From: Simiduia sp. 21SJ11W-1
GTDB taxonomy: Bacteria > Pseudomonadota > Gammaproteobacteria > Pseudomonadales > Cellvibrionaceae
Length of the DNA stretch: 64,000 bases
Direction of reading: 5' to 3'
Assembly (NCBI RefSeq): GCF_024138675.1
Contig: NZ_CP090959.1
Span: 1,891,501 to 1,955,500, forward strand
Part shown: positions 35,694-47,199 of the stretch, piece after piece
Position numbering within the stretch: the first letter of the stretch is position 1
Layout of the letters: every line of letters begins with the position of its first letter
The notes under the pieces: generated by a model
Database searches by the model: none
What the model was told of the DNA's origin: nothing
The model's input: the letters and a program-made list of their open reading frames with translations, nothing else
Position numbers and translations under genes: made by a program

Positions 35694-36845
35694 TTAATCT
35701 TTGTGAAAAAGGGGGAGGGTAAAGGAAATCTTTAACCCGCTATCTTTTTCAGATTCAGCGCAGATTTCGCCGCCATAAGCCGCGACAATTTTTCTGGCAA
35801 TTGCAAGCCCAAGCCCGCTGCCTGAAAGAGCGCCGCTTTTATGGAAGCGGCTAAAATTCGCGAAGATTTTGTTTGCCTGCCGGCTTTCAAGCCCTATACC
35901 GTTATCTTTTACTGAGATTTCTGCAAATTCACCCTTATCCGCTTGACTTACCTCTATTCTCAGGGGGCGGTCTGGGTGGGCGAATTTCACACTATTGTGA
36001 AAAATGTTCAGCAGTATTCTGTAAAGATGTACCGGGTGGCAACCAAGTAGTTGATAGCTTGCAAGTTGCTTTGCGCAAGGCGTGGCCAATGTCTCGCTTT
36101 CAAGATTCAGCTCGCTAATAACACTGTTAACTGTGTGTGCCAGGCTTGCACCTTCTGTCACGCTGCCAGATCGGCCATCCAGATCCGCCAGGCTGCGCAC
36201 GGAATCCAGTAGTGAGTGCACATGGGTTAACTTTTTATCTATCAATGCCATTGTGGTTGCAATGACTTCAGGCGAATTTTCGGGTGTTTCTTCTTTTAAA
36301 ATTGCAAACAAGCCCTCAAGGCTTTTGAGTGGCGCGCGCAAATCGTGGGATAAGGCGTAAGACATAGATACCAAGTCTTCGTTCATTGCCTCAAGTTTCT
36401 TGGCCCATTGCTCGGTTTCCCGCGCCTCCATGATTTCTGTAACATCCGTATGCGCGCCTAGCATACGAATGGGTTTACCCGATGTATCTCTGATTGCGAG
36501 CCCGCGGCAGCGAACCCAAACCCATTTGCCATTGCTGTGGCGATAGCGTACATACTGATCGTACTTGTGGTTTGGGTCTTTGCAGTGTCGCTCGAAGTTC
36601 GTGAGCGCTGTGGCGAGGTCTTCCGGGTGAATAAGGTGCTGCCATTCCGAGCTTTGATGTTTTTTGGTTTCTGGATCTATGCCGAGGGTTGCCCAGAATC
36701 TGGGGCTCATCCACTCGTTTTCTGGTGACTCCAAATCCCAAAACCATAGGCCATCCAATGAGCCTTGCTCAATGAAGTCAATCAGGCGTTCATCGCTCTG
36801 GATGAGTTCATAGAGCTCGGATTTTAAATAGTTATCTGCCGCCAA
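35694..36845 (-). CDS. Cytoplasmic PAS-domain sensor histidine kinase
   Basis: A 383-residue protein without membrane segments. The PAS/PAC domain spans ~20-140 ('GLWFWDLESPENEW', 'HPEDLATALTNFERH', 'IRMLGAHTDVTEI'). The dimerisation domain carries His167 in 'SYALSHDLRAPLKS'. The ATPase domain has the N box ('ILLNIFHNSVKFA'), G1 ('VKDNGIGL'), F box ('FANFSRFH') and G2 ('GSGLGLAIARKI'), so it should be active. 'SHDLRAPL' groups it with phytochrome-type kinases. The signal is unknown; the likely target is the response regulator encoded next. Confidence 0.93.
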   Translation of the reverse strand: MAADNYLKSELYELIQSDERLIDFIEQGSLDGLWFWDLESPENEWMSPRFWATLGIDPETKKHQSSEWQHLIHPEDLATALTNFERHCKDPNHKYDQYVRYRHSNGKWVWVRCRGLAIRDTSGKPIRMLGAHTDVTEIMEARETEQWAKKLEAMNEDLVSMSYALSHDLRAPLKSLEGLFAILKEETPENSPEVIATTMALIDKKLTHVHSLLDSVRSLADLDGRSGSVTEGASLAHTVNSVISELNLESETLATPCAKQLASYQLLGCHPVHLYRILLNIFHNSVKFAHPDRPLRIEVSQADKGEFAEISVKDNGIGLESRQANKIFANFSRFHKSGALSGSGLGLAIARKIVAAYGGEICAESEKDSGLKISFTLPLFHKD

Positions 36846-37086
36846 AGGTTCGCTCCCTGAATGCTGTATCTGCTTTGGTTAGCTAGCTTAAACCCGGCGC
36901 TAGCGTTAGGCTTGGCGACTTGATGGGTTATATTGGATCTTAGTTGACTTCGCCGTGTATGTAACCTAATTACGCATAATCTATATTATGTTAAATCGCA
37001 TGTTATTCTTGTGCGTATTCGTGGTCGGTGAATCCGCTGGACGGCCACCTGCTGAATCACCTTTGCCAGGGCTATATGGCCATTAG

Positions 37087-37122
37087 CCCTTTTCTGAGCC
37101 CTTATCTGAGCCCGTTAATGAG
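37087..37122. repeat. Three imperfect tandem 12-base units
   Basis: CCCTTTTCTGAG, CCCTTATCTGAG and CCCGTTAATGAG follow each other without gaps. They are non-coding. Short and degenerate, so possibly chance slippage. Confidence 0.5.
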
Positions 37123-37265
37123 CGCCCCTATACTTGCGGTTCGGTGATGCCACACGGCTAATCCTTGACTACAGAAACTTACTTCACGGCAGCTGCAACA
37201 CGTACATCTTTGTTGCTGGCTCACACTGTGCTGGGCTTTGCTGGCCAATGCTGCACTTTAGGGCA

Positions 37266-37295
37266 AACAAAAAAGCCACCGTAACCGGTGGCTTT
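37266..37295 (-). terminator. Rho-independent terminator of monomeric icd
   Basis: On the minus strand a 10-bp stem (AAAGCCACCG/CGGTGGCTTT, 37272-37295) with a 4-base loop runs into a T tract. It lies about 25 bases after the icd stop. Confidence 0.9.
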
Positions 37296-37319
37296 GGTCT
37301 AGCAAGTTAGCGTTTTTGG

Positions 37320-40161
<2,842 letters not shown>

Positions 40162-42255
40162 ATGAGAAGTAAACTTCTGTTAATCACAGCGCTGTTGTGG
40201 TCGGTTTCCAGCCTGGCCGCAGTGGATAACACCCCTACCCTAGCTTTCACTGAATCCCAGGCGAAAACTGCCGTTGAGATTATTGACAAGCTTTCGAACC
40301 GTCACTATCGGAAGCTGTCGTTAAATGATGACCTTTCCAGTGAATACCTTGATAAGTTGTTAGAAACCCTAGACCCAGGGAAAGCGTATTTTTATGCGGC
40401 AGATGTTAAGAAATTCGAGCGCTTGAGGTCGGAATTTGATGACTTCTTTGCCAAGGGTGATTTGGCGCCCGGTTTTGAGATCTATAACCTCTACCGCGAC
40501 CGTGTGGGGTCGCGCCTGCAAGCCATGATTGCCGAGCTGGAAGACCCGGATACGCAGTTTGACTTCACCCAAGATGAGTACCTTGAAAGCGATAGAGAGG
40601 CCGCCCCTTGGCCAAAAGATAAGGCTGCATCTGATGAGTTGTGGCGCAAGCGTGTTAAGGCTGCAGTGCTTTCATTGAAGCTTTCGGGCAAAACCGTAGA
40701 CGAAGCTAAAACCACACTGGTGCGCCGCTACAAAAATCAGCTCACCCGCCTGCAACAGCAAGATCACGAAGACGTGTTTGAAACGCTGATTAACGCGCTG
40801 ACACTGCTGTACGATCCTCATACCAACTATCTTTCTCCGCGCACACTGGAGAATTTTAATATCAATATGTCTTTGTCTTTAGAGGGCATTGGCGCGGTGC
40901 TGCAATCTGAAGATGAGTTTACAAAAATTGTACGCTTAGTTGCCGCAGGCCCCGCCGATAAATCCGGCCAGCTGAAACCTGCAGACAAAATTTTGGCTGT
41001 AGGCCAAGGTAAGGATGGCGAGCTGGTAGACATCGTGGGTTGGCGTTTAGACGAAGTGGTACAGCTCATTCGCGGCGAACCCAACACCATTGTGCGCTTG
41101 CAGGTTCAGCCCGCCAATGAAGATGCCACCGCAATTAAAGTGGTAACCATCAACCGTGAGCGTGTGAAACTCGAAGAGCAGGCGGCCAAAAAGGCCGTGT
41201 TTGAACTAAAAGATGGCGATAACACCTATAAATTAGGCGTTATTGATATTCCGGCGTTCTACCTGGATTTTGAGGCCTACCGTAAACGCGACCCCAACTA
41301 CAAAAGCACAACCCGCGATGTAATGAAGTTATTGCGCGAGCTGGAGCAAGAGCAGGTAGATGGCATTATTTTGGATTTGCGAAATAATGGCGGCGGCTCT
41401 TTGCAGGAGGCCACAACCCTTACCGATCTGTTTATTGATCCGGGCCCGGTTGTGCAAATCCGTCAGTCGAATGAAACTATTTCGCGTTTTCACCGGTCCC
41501 GTTCACGAGCGCTCTACCGTGGGCCGTTATTGGTACTCATTAACCGCCTAAGTGCTTCGGCATCTGAAATTTTTGCAGGTGCCATACAAGATTACGGCCG
41601 CGGCATTATTGTGGGTTCACAATCTTTTGGCAAAGGTACGGTGCAATCTTTAACCGGCTTGCAGGAAGGCCAGCTCAAGATTACCGAATCCAAGTTTTAC
41701 CGGGTGTCGGGCGAGAGCACGCAGCACCGGGGTGTAATCCCGGATATTACCCTGCCCAACCTTATTGATGATGCTGAAGTGGGCGAAAGTGCTTATGAAA
41801 ATGCCCTCCCCTGGGACAAAATTCACCCAGTGCCCCATGAAAAGTACTACAACATCACGCAGCTCATGAAGGATATAAACCCCCAGCATGAATCGCGTGT
41901 GGCCATGAGCCCGGATTTCAACTTCCTGCGCGATCAGCTCTCTTTGGTGGCCGAGCTTAAAGAGAAGAAACGTTTGTCTTTAAACGAGAAGAAACGGCTG
42001 GCCGAGAAAGACGCCCTTGATAAGCGCAACTTGGAAAGTGAAAACGCCCGCCGCGTGGCCAAAGGCGAGAAACCCTACGCCAGCATTAAGGAGCTGAAGG
42101 ATGCGAGCGAGGCAGAAAACACAGAAGCGCTAAGTGGCACTGTACAAATAGATACTGAAAAAGATGCCATGTTACGTGAAGCAGGCTTTGTATTGGCCGA
42201 TTTCATTGCAAGCCAACGTGAGGAATCTGCCAGCAAGCTTGCTGATTTTCGCTGA
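40162..42255 (+). CDS. prc: Tail-specific (C-terminal processing) periplasmic protease
   Basis: A 697-residue S41A peptidase (E. coli Prc 682). The signal peptide ends near 'VSSLAA' (~20). A long N-terminal helical domain is followed by a PDZ domain ('MSLSLEGIGAVLQSEDEFT' onward, ~235-330) and the protease core. By comparison with Tsp the catalytic Ser is S466 in 'SASASEIFAGAIQDYG', with D477 and Lys K491 in 'SFGKGTVQS'. A C-terminal Lys-rich domain completes it. It degrades periplasmic proteins with nonpolar C termini, processes penicillin-binding protein 3 and trims lipoprotein-regulated hydrolases in relatives. A terminator follows. Confidence 0.96.
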   Translation: MRSKLLLITALLWSVSSLAAVDNTPTLAFTESQAKTAVEIIDKLSNRHYRKLSLNDDLSSEYLDKLLETLDPGKAYFYAADVKKFERLRSEFDDFFAKGDLAPGFEIYNLYRDRVGSRLQAMIAELEDPDTQFDFTQDEYLESDREAAPWPKDKAASDELWRKRVKAAVLSLKLSGKTVDEAKTTLVRRYKNQLTRLQQQDHEDVFETLINALTLLYDPHTNYLSPRTLENFNINMSLSLEGIGAVLQSEDEFTKIVRLVAAGPADKSGQLKPADKILAVGQGKDGELVDIVGWRLDEVVQLIRGEPNTIVRLQVQPANEDATAIKVVTINRERVKLEEQAAKKAVFELKDGDNTYKLGVIDIPAFYLDFEAYRKRDPNYKSTTRDVMKLLRELEQEQVDGIILDLRNNGGGSLQEATTLTDLFIDPGPVVQIRQSNETISRFHRSRSRALYRGPLLVLINRLSASASEIFAGAIQDYGRGIIVGSQSFGKGTVQSLTGLQEGQLKITESKFYRVSGESTQHRGVIPDITLPNLIDDAEVGESAYENALPWDKIHPVPHEKYYNITQLMKDINPQHESRVAMSPDFNFLRDQLSLVAELKEKKRLSLNEKKRLAEKDALDKRNLESENARRVAKGEKPYASIKELKDASEAENTEALSGTVQIDTEKDAMLREAGFVLADFIASQREESASKLADFR

Positions 42256-42270
42256 AGGATGACCTGACGG

Positions 42271-42302
42271 AAAAAGAGCCCTAAAATAGGGCTCTTTTTT
42301 TT
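42271..42302 (+). terminator. Rho-independent terminator after prc
   Basis: AAAAAGAGCCCTA (42271-42283) and TAGGGCTCTTTTT (42287-42299) form a perfect 13-bp stem with a 3-base loop and a T tract. It ends 18 bases before xthA, so that gene needs its own promoter or read-through. Confidence 0.92.
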
Positions 42303-42319
42303 GCCCGGCTAATTTCCCT

Positions 42320-43129
42320 ATGAAGAATATAGTGTCGTTTAACATCAATAGTTTGCGTGCGCGTATGCCCCAATTAGAGGCTATTATCGCCAAACACCAG
42401 CCAGACATTATTGGCCTGCAGGAAACCAAGGTACAAGACAAGGATTTCCCGCTGGCAGCCATTGAGGCGCTGGGTTATCACGCCGTGTTCCATGGCCAAA
42501 AAACGCACTATGGCGTTGCCCTTTTGTCTCGCGATGCGCCCATCAGCACGCTGAAAGGCTTTGAAGGCGATACAGAAGACGCCCAGCGGCGCTTTGTGGG
42601 CGCAGAATTTGTACGCAACGGCAAGCCCTTGTGGGTTTACAACGGCTACTTTCCCCAAGGCGAGAACCAAAAGCACGAAACAAAATACCCAGCCAAACGC
42701 AAATTTTACCAAGACTTGCTCGCGCATTTAGAGCGCAACCATAAGCCCTGCGACCAGATAATCGTGATGGGCGATATCAACATTTCGCCAACAGATTTGG
42801 ACATAGGTATTGGCGAGCCGAATCGCAAGCGTTGGTTAAGGGATGGTAAATGCAGTTTTTTGCCTGAAGAGCGTGAGTGGTTGGGCAAATTGCTGGATTG
42901 GGGCCTGATTGATAGTTTTCGGCACCATCATCCAGAGACTAATAATCGTTTCAGTTGGTTTGACTACCGCAGCCGTGGTTTTGAAGACACACCAAAACGT
43001 GGCCTGCGTATAGATGCCATCTTATGTACTGAAAGCATGCTAGAAAACAGCGTTAAAGCCGACGTAGATTACGACATACGCGCAATGGAAAAACCCTCTG
43101 ACCATGCGCCTATCTTTTTGGCCTGGTAA
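42320..43129 (+). CDS. xthA: Exodeoxyribonuclease III
   Basis: A 269-residue enzyme (E. coli 268). The EEP-fold motifs are '[17 protein letters not shown]' (metal Asn), '[12 protein letters not shown]' (metal Glu), '[12 protein letters not shown]' (catalytic Tyr), '[17 protein letters not shown]' (Asp/Asn) and '[10 protein letters not shown]' (Asp-His). It cuts abasic sites and removes 3' blocks in base excision repair. No strong ribosome binding site is seen before the ATG. The gene is convergent with the degenerate hybrid kinase gene. Confidence 0.97.
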   Translation: MKNIVSFNINSLRARMPQLEAIIAKHQPDIIGLQETKVQDKDFPLAAIEALGYHAVFHGQKTHYGVALLSRDAPISTLKGFEGDTEDAQRRFVGAEFVRNGKPLWVYNGYFPQGENQKHETKYPAKRKFYQDLLAHLERNHKPCDQIIVMGDINISPTDLDIGIGEPNRKRWLRDGKCSFLPEEREWLGKLLDWGLIDSFRHHHPETNNRFSWFDYRSRGFEDTPKRGLRIDAILCTESMLENSVKADVDYDIRAMEKPSDHAPIFLAW

Positions 43130-43184
43130 GGCCGGGCGGGCAGCTAGATTAACAGGTTTAACGGCCCCGCCCTCGCCGTTGCTG

Positions 43185-45386
43185 CTAGTCACTTTTCCCT
43201 AGCCAGCGCTTTAAGCTGAGCTCAAGCTGTTCGTAACTTACGGGCTTTGCAAGGTAATCGCTCATGCCCGCGGCGAAGCATTTTGATTGATCGCTTTTAC
43301 CTGCGTGGGCAGTCATGGCAATAATGGGTAGCGGGTTCTCTGTGCCCTGCTCAGCTTCTTGTTTTCGGATGGCTGCTGTGGCTGTGTAGCCATCCATTTC
43401 TGGCATTTGGCAATCCATCAACACCAGGTTATACATTTGCTCTTCAAGGGCTGCCAGTGCTTCCTTGCCGTTGTTGGCCAGTGTTACTTTATAACCAAGT
43501 TTTTGTAGCATACCTTTGCTTACCATCTGGTTAACCCGGTGATCATCTACCAGCAGAATACGCTTACCCACGCCCTGTTTGTGATCGTGCTGATGGCCAA
43601 TTTGGGGTTGTTCCTCGGTTTTGATCAGGGCCTCTACTACAGCCTGATGCAGGTTGCCACGCAACACAGGCTTAAGCAAATTGATTAAGTGTGGCTGGTT
43701 AAATAACGCGGCCACATCGGATTTGGCGCGCTGCTGTAAGGTGGTTACCAGCACTTGAGGCAGCTTGGCAAATGCTTCAGTTGCCAGTAGCCGCTTGGCA
43801 AGTTCTACCAGCTCAAGTGACTTCACCAAGGTATAGATCAGCACGCCGTCAAATGGCGCCTCTTGGGTATTGGCGTCTTCCAGTAAATTAATTGCGGCAT
43901 CTGCATCTTGCGCTGTATCCAGTTGCATGCCCCAGGTTTCCATTTCTATCAGGAAAGAGTCTTCAATGGATTTTGGAATTCCCACAAGCAACATTTTCTT
44001 GTTGCGTAATTGAGGGTTAACCGCCAGGCTTTTTGGCGACTTGCTTGTGGTCTCAAGGGTAATGTTGAAATAGTACTGGGTGCCAAGCCCCGGTTCTTCA
44101 AAAACTTGTAGCGAGCCATTCATGCACTCAGCCAAACCTTTACACAGGGTAATGCCAAGTGGGATGTCGTCGCCTTGCTTATTGGTGCCCTCAGCACCAT
44201 CTATGTCTTTCTCAGTGTTTGAAATCTCGGCATGCTGATCTACCACGGTAATCTGAAGTTCGCCTTGCTCGTTACTTTTCAATACGAATTCGGATTTAAA
44301 GAACACATCGCCACTGCTGGAGTATTTAATGGCGTGGCTTAACAGGTTGATTAGCACTTGCTGTAATCGCTGTGCGTCGCCTTTTACGCGCACAGGGGTT
44401 TCGCTGTCGAGCACATGATTCAATTCAACTTCCTGTTGGTAGGCGTCGTGCGAAACATCTTCTACCACATGCTCTATCAGCTTCCAAAGGTTGAATATGG
44501 AGTGATCCAGCACAAGGTTTTCGTTGGAGGCGTTGGAAAAATCGATGGCGCTGTGAACCAGGTTTAGCTGACGTTCGCCAGCCTTATTGGCAAGTGCAAG
44601 CAGTTCCCGTTGTGAGGGCGTCAACTCGCTGTCATCGAGCAGGCTCAGTGCACCTAAAATATCGTTAAGTGAAGTTCTGAGTTCGCCGCCAAAGCGTGTG
44701 AGGAAGGTGTTTTTTAACTCTGCCGCCGCCTCTGAATCACGTTTTTCAAGCTCCAGGCTTTTGGCGTGCTGATCCAGATTAAACTGGGCTTCAAGCCTGT
44801 CCCAGTAAGTGCGCGAGGTAACCTCCCCCTGATGATCCAGCAGCAGGTAGAACACGAGCATGGTAATGCCATAGATATAGCCCTCCCAGGTGCCTAGCAA
44901 GATCGCCACGCCGGCGGCAGGAATTTGGCCAATAAACAGGTATAAACCCAGAAAACGGCGATACGGCGCAAACACATTTGCCACACTTGAATAAAACACC
45001 ACTGAGTACAGCCATATGAGCAGTGTGTCGTTTTGCATGCCTACCACCCAGGTGATAGAGACGATAATCACGCTCCACCAGCCAGCACCGACGAATGAGG
45101 CCCAAAAGTAGTGGGTGCGCCAACGCGCAGGTGCCCTTGGGTAAAGGCTTTCAAAGCGAAACAGAAAGTAGCCGCGCCAGAGCGTGATCAAGAGCAGGCC
45201 AACGGCCAAACCCGTGGCATAATTGGGCACTTGCTTGTAAAAATCACCTAATGCCAGGCACAGCAAAAACGCGAATAGATTTAGAATCAGGCCTCGGCGG
45301 CTGTATTTCGCCATGCGGGCGTCAGTTTCCCGCATGATTTTCCGGTCTTTCTGAACCTTGTTAGCCGGAATGAAAAGTTGCAGCAT
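43185..45386 (-). CDS. Membrane-bound degenerate hybrid histidine kinase with one intact receiver domain
   Basis: A 733-residue protein. About six membrane helices fill residues ~30-185. The dimerisation helix reads 'FGGELRTSLNDILGAL': Gly234 replaces the phospho-acceptor His of the usual S-H-E-L-R-T-P. In the ATPase-like domain the N box is 'LINLLSHAIKYSS' (His for the metal Asn), G1 is 'VVDQHAEIS' (glycines lost) and G2 'DIPLGITL' is degenerate. A first receiver has lost its acidic pocket and Asp ('LLVGIPKS', 'VLIYTLV'). The second is canonical ('ILLVDDHRVNQ', 'LVLMDCQMPEMDG', 'AMTAHA', 'LAKPV'). It probably cannot autophosphorylate but can be phosphorylated by another kinase or phosphotransfer protein. 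AGGGAGC precedes the ATG. Confidence 0.88.
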   Translation of the reverse strand: MLQLFIPANKVQKDRKIMRETDARMAKYSRRGLILNLFAFLLCLALGDFYKQVPNYATGLAVGLLLITLWRGYFLFRFESLYPRAPARWRTHYFWASFVGAGWWSVIIVSITWVVGMQNDTLLIWLYSVVFYSSVANVFAPYRRFLGLYLFIGQIPAAGVAILLGTWEGYIYGITMLVFYLLLDHQGEVTSRTYWDRLEAQFNLDQHAKSLELEKRDSEAAAELKNTFLTRFGGELRTSLNDILGALSLLDDSELTPSQRELLALANKAGERQLNLVHSAIDFSNASNENLVLDHSIFNLWKLIEHVVEDVSHDAYQQEVELNHVLDSETPVRVKGDAQRLQQVLINLLSHAIKYSSSGDVFFKSEFVLKSNEQGELQITVVDQHAEISNTEKDIDGAEGTNKQGDDIPLGITLCKGLAECMNGSLQVFEEPGLGTQYYFNITLETTSKSPKSLAVNPQLRNKKMLLVGIPKSIEDSFLIEMETWGMQLDTAQDADAAINLLEDANTQEAPFDGVLIYTLVKSLELVELAKRLLATEAFAKLPQVLVTTLQQRAKSDVAALFNQPHLINLLKPVLRGNLHQAVVEALIKTEEQPQIGHQHDHKQGVGKRILLVDDHRVNQMVSKGMLQKLGYKVTLANNGKEALAALEEQMYNLVLMDCQMPEMDGYTATAAIRKQEAEQGTENPLPIIAMTAHAGKSDQSKCFAAGMSDYLAKPVSYEQLELSLKRWLGKSD

Positions 45387-45540
45387 AGGGCTCCCTTAGG
45401 ATTGTTGGCCTGTAAGTGGTGGCCAGGCATTGTAGGACGGCGATTGGGCGCTGTGAAATATTTTATATCTGTGTCAACCAATTGTGGCCTGGCGCGTTTA
45501 ATGGAATGAATAATAGCTAATCTGGGGCGTTTGGGCGGCG

Positions 45541-46059
45541 TTGAAGCACAGCATACTTAACCGGTTTTTGCAGGCGCATGAGGTTCAGGCGTTCAAGATT
45601 GCTCGCGCAGCGGTGGGTAGTCACGATGACGCCCTGGATATAGTGCAAGATACCATGCTTAGTTTGTGCAAAAATTATTCAGCCAAGCCTGAATCCGAGC
45701 TGGCGCCATTGTTTTTCCGGATGCTCAATAACCGCATTATGGATCACTTCCGCCAGGTCAAATCCCGCAGCCAATGGCTGCAGGAGGCAGACCCTGCCCG
45801 CCCGGAGCCCGATGCACAAGACGGCAGTGCCGCTGAAGGCCTGCGTGCGTTACTGAGCGAAAGGCAGTTAGCGGCGGTATCTGAGGCGCTAGCCCAGTTG
45901 CCAGCTAGGCAACAGGAAGCTTTTTTGTGGCGCAGCTGGGAGGGCCAAAGCACCGCTCAAACGGCAGCGCATATGGGCTGCACCGAAGGCAGCGTAAAAA
46001 CCCACTACTCGAGGGCGCTCACCTCTATGCGCCAGGCGTTATCAGGTTTATGGCCATGA
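45541..46059 (+). CDS. ECF-type RNA polymerase sigma factor
   Basis: A 172-residue sigma70-family protein. Region 2 shows 'DDALDIVQDTMLSLCKNY' and 'PLFFRMLNNRIMDHFRQVKS'. Region 4 shows 'LSERQLAAVSEALAQLPARQQ', 'AFLWRSWEGQSTAQTAAHMG' and 'GSVKTHYSRALTSMRQAL' (quoted in parts). The start is TTG at 45541, the only one in frame that keeps the conserved N terminus; the ribosome site is weak. The stop overlaps the next ATG (ATGA). It heads a four-gene run with a one-helix membrane protein, a small exported protein and a DUF3106 protein, an arrangement also seen in other proteobacteria. The signal is unknown. Confidence 0.9.
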   Translation: MKHSILNRFLQAHEVQAFKIARAAVGSHDDALDIVQDTMLSLCKNYSAKPESELAPLFFRMLNNRIMDHFRQVKSRSQWLQEADPARPEPDAQDGSAAEGLRALLSERQLAAVSEALAQLPARQQEAFLWRSWEGQSTAQTAAHMGCTEGSVKTHYSRALTSMRQALSGLWP

Positions 46060-46418
46060 CAGACGACAAACTACCAATAGATATTGAAGGCCAGCGCCAA
46101 CAGCGGGCATTTCAGGCGTTTACCCAAAGCTTGCCCGAGGCCGTTGAGGTAGACGACGCTCTTCGCGCGCGCCTGGCGGCTATGCGGGCTGACGCTCTGG
46201 CAAAGGCTACAGGCAATAAGCGGCCTGCCCTATTGCCTTGGGCTGCTGCAGCATCTGTGCTTGTGATGTTGAGCTGGGTAGCCTTTCAGGGCAGCAATAC
46301 AGCTCCGGCGTTCGAGCCCGAACTGGCGCTGGTTACTGAGCTTGAAAACCCGGATGTTGATATGGAATTAATTGATGACCTGGAATTTTATGAGTGGCTC
46401 AGTGAGCTGGAAGGCTAG
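46056..46418 (+). CDS. Single-pass membrane protein, DUF3619-like, possible anti-sigma factor
   Basis: A 120-residue protein with a cytoplasmic N part (1-55, 'FTQSLPEAVEVDDALRARLAAMR'), one membrane helix (~58-78, 'LLPWAAAASVLVMLSWVAF') and an acidic tail ending 'DDLEFYEWLSELEG'. Layout and position behind an ECF sigma gene match DUF3619-type proteins. It has no zinc-binding anti-sigma motif. A role as anti-sigma factor is inferred from overlap and topology only. A longer in-frame start at 45927 would lie inside the sigma gene and is rejected. Confidence 0.75.
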   Translation: MTDDKLPIDIEGQRQQRAFQAFTQSLPEAVEVDDALRARLAAMRADALAKATGNKRPALLPWAAAASVLVMLSWVAFQGSNTAPAFEPELALVTELENPDVDMELIDDLEFYEWLSELEG

Positions 46419-46662
46419 TTTTGCCCGCCGGATATTTGGGCTTGCGGCTTGTGCTTTGTGGCACAGTGGCGTTGCGGCAAAAGAGCCCATAGACCCGGAG
46501 CTATTTAGCTTTTTGGGGGGCTGGGAGGCCAGTGAAGAAGAAGCCTATACCCCGCTTGAATGGCTGGAAATTTTAGATGCTACCGCTTTCGATGATAACC
46601 CCGGTGAAATTGAAGACCCGCAGGACAGTGAGCAGCAAACCGACAGTGAGAGGCTTGAGTGA
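46390..46662 (+). CDS. Small acidic exported protein of the ECF operon
   Basis: A 90-residue protein whose first 30 residues form a signal peptide ('RRIFGLAACALWHSGVAA', likely cut after VAA). The mature part is acidic ('PLEWLEILDATAFDDNPGEI', many D/E). Its start lies inside the preceding gene (29-base overlap) and its stop overlaps the next start (ATGA). I do not recognise a family. It may be the periplasmic partner of the sigma/DUF3106 system. Confidence 0.65.
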   Translation: MSGSVSWKASFARRIFGLAACALWHSGVAAKEPIDPELFSFLGGWEASEEEAYTPLEWLEILDATAFDDNPGEIEDPQDSEQQTDSERLE

Positions 46663-47183
46663 TGAATAAACGAAACCCATTCAAATGGCCCGTCACGCTT
46701 ATTGCCTGGTTTATCTGCAGCTGGTGCACACCCCTGGGCGCGGCAGAGGTTAACTGGCAAAGTTTGAGTGCCGATCAGCAGCAGCTGCTTGGCGCCTATG
46801 AGGCGGGCTGGGCGGATTTGCCGGAAGAAAAGCAACGCCAGCTTCTGCGTGGTGTAGAGCGTTACCAGGCTATGTCGCCAGATGAACAGGCACAAGCGAA
46901 AGCGCGGCTTAAGCGTTGGCAGCAGTTACCTGAAGCCGAAAAGCTGAGGCTCAAGGAGCGGTTTCAAAAATTCAGGGATTTGCCACCGGAAGAACGCCAG
47001 CGGTTAAGGCGCGCCCACCAACGCTTTAAACAGTTGTCGCCCCAGCAGCGTGAGCGTTTAAAGCGGCGTTGGCAGCGCATGAGCCCGGAGCAGCGGCAAA
47101 ATATGCGCGAGCGTTTAAGGAATATGACTCCCGAACAGCGCGAAGCCTTTAAAGAAAAAATGCAGCAACGCCGCAAACAGTAG
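46662..47183 (+). CDS. DUF3106 periplasmic protein with repeated Pro-Glu-x-x-Arg helices
   Basis: A 173-residue protein. A signal peptide ends near 'CTPLGAA' (~29). The mature part is a run of about seven units of 15-21 residues of the form 'W..LP/SPEERQRL+.R', for example 'RWQQLPEAEKLRLKERF', 'KFRDLPPEERQRLRRAH', 'RFKQLSPQQRERLKRRW' and 'RWQRMSPEQRQNMRERL'. Each unit is probably one amphipathic helix, giving a long, very basic helical rod. DUF3106 proteins are usually linked to ECF sigma factors. ATG 46662 overlaps the upstream stop. Ligand unknown. Confidence 0.8.
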   Translation: MNKRNPFKWPVTLIAWFICSWCTPLGAAEVNWQSLSADQQQLLGAYEAGWADLPEEKQRQLLRGVERYQAMSPDEQAQAKARLKRWQQLPEAEKLRLKERFQKFRDLPPEERQRLRRAHQRFKQLSPQQRERLKRRWQRMSPEQRQNMRERLRNMTPEQREAFKEKMQQRRKQ

Positions 47184-47199
47184 CCAAGCAAGTGTGGGT

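Larger units (their letters stand above)
36846..37319. other. 474-base intergenic region between the PAS kinase and icd
   Basis: It contains an AT-rich segment (about 36960-37010) with CATAAT-CTAT-ATTATG, a plausible promoter area for the kinase (minus strand), three imperfect 12-base tandem units (37087-37122), and the icd terminator (37266-37295). No gene seen. Confidence 0.55.

Noticed and set aside
43185-45386. Calling this gene an active hybrid histidine kinase
   Set aside because: The phospho-acceptor His and most ATP-binding motifs are absent, so it is described as a degenerate kinase with an intact receiver.
45927-46418. Longer N terminus for the DUF3619-like gene
   Set aside because: The extra 43 codons lie inside the sigma factor's region 4 in another frame; ATG 46056 overlapping the sigma stop is the natural start.
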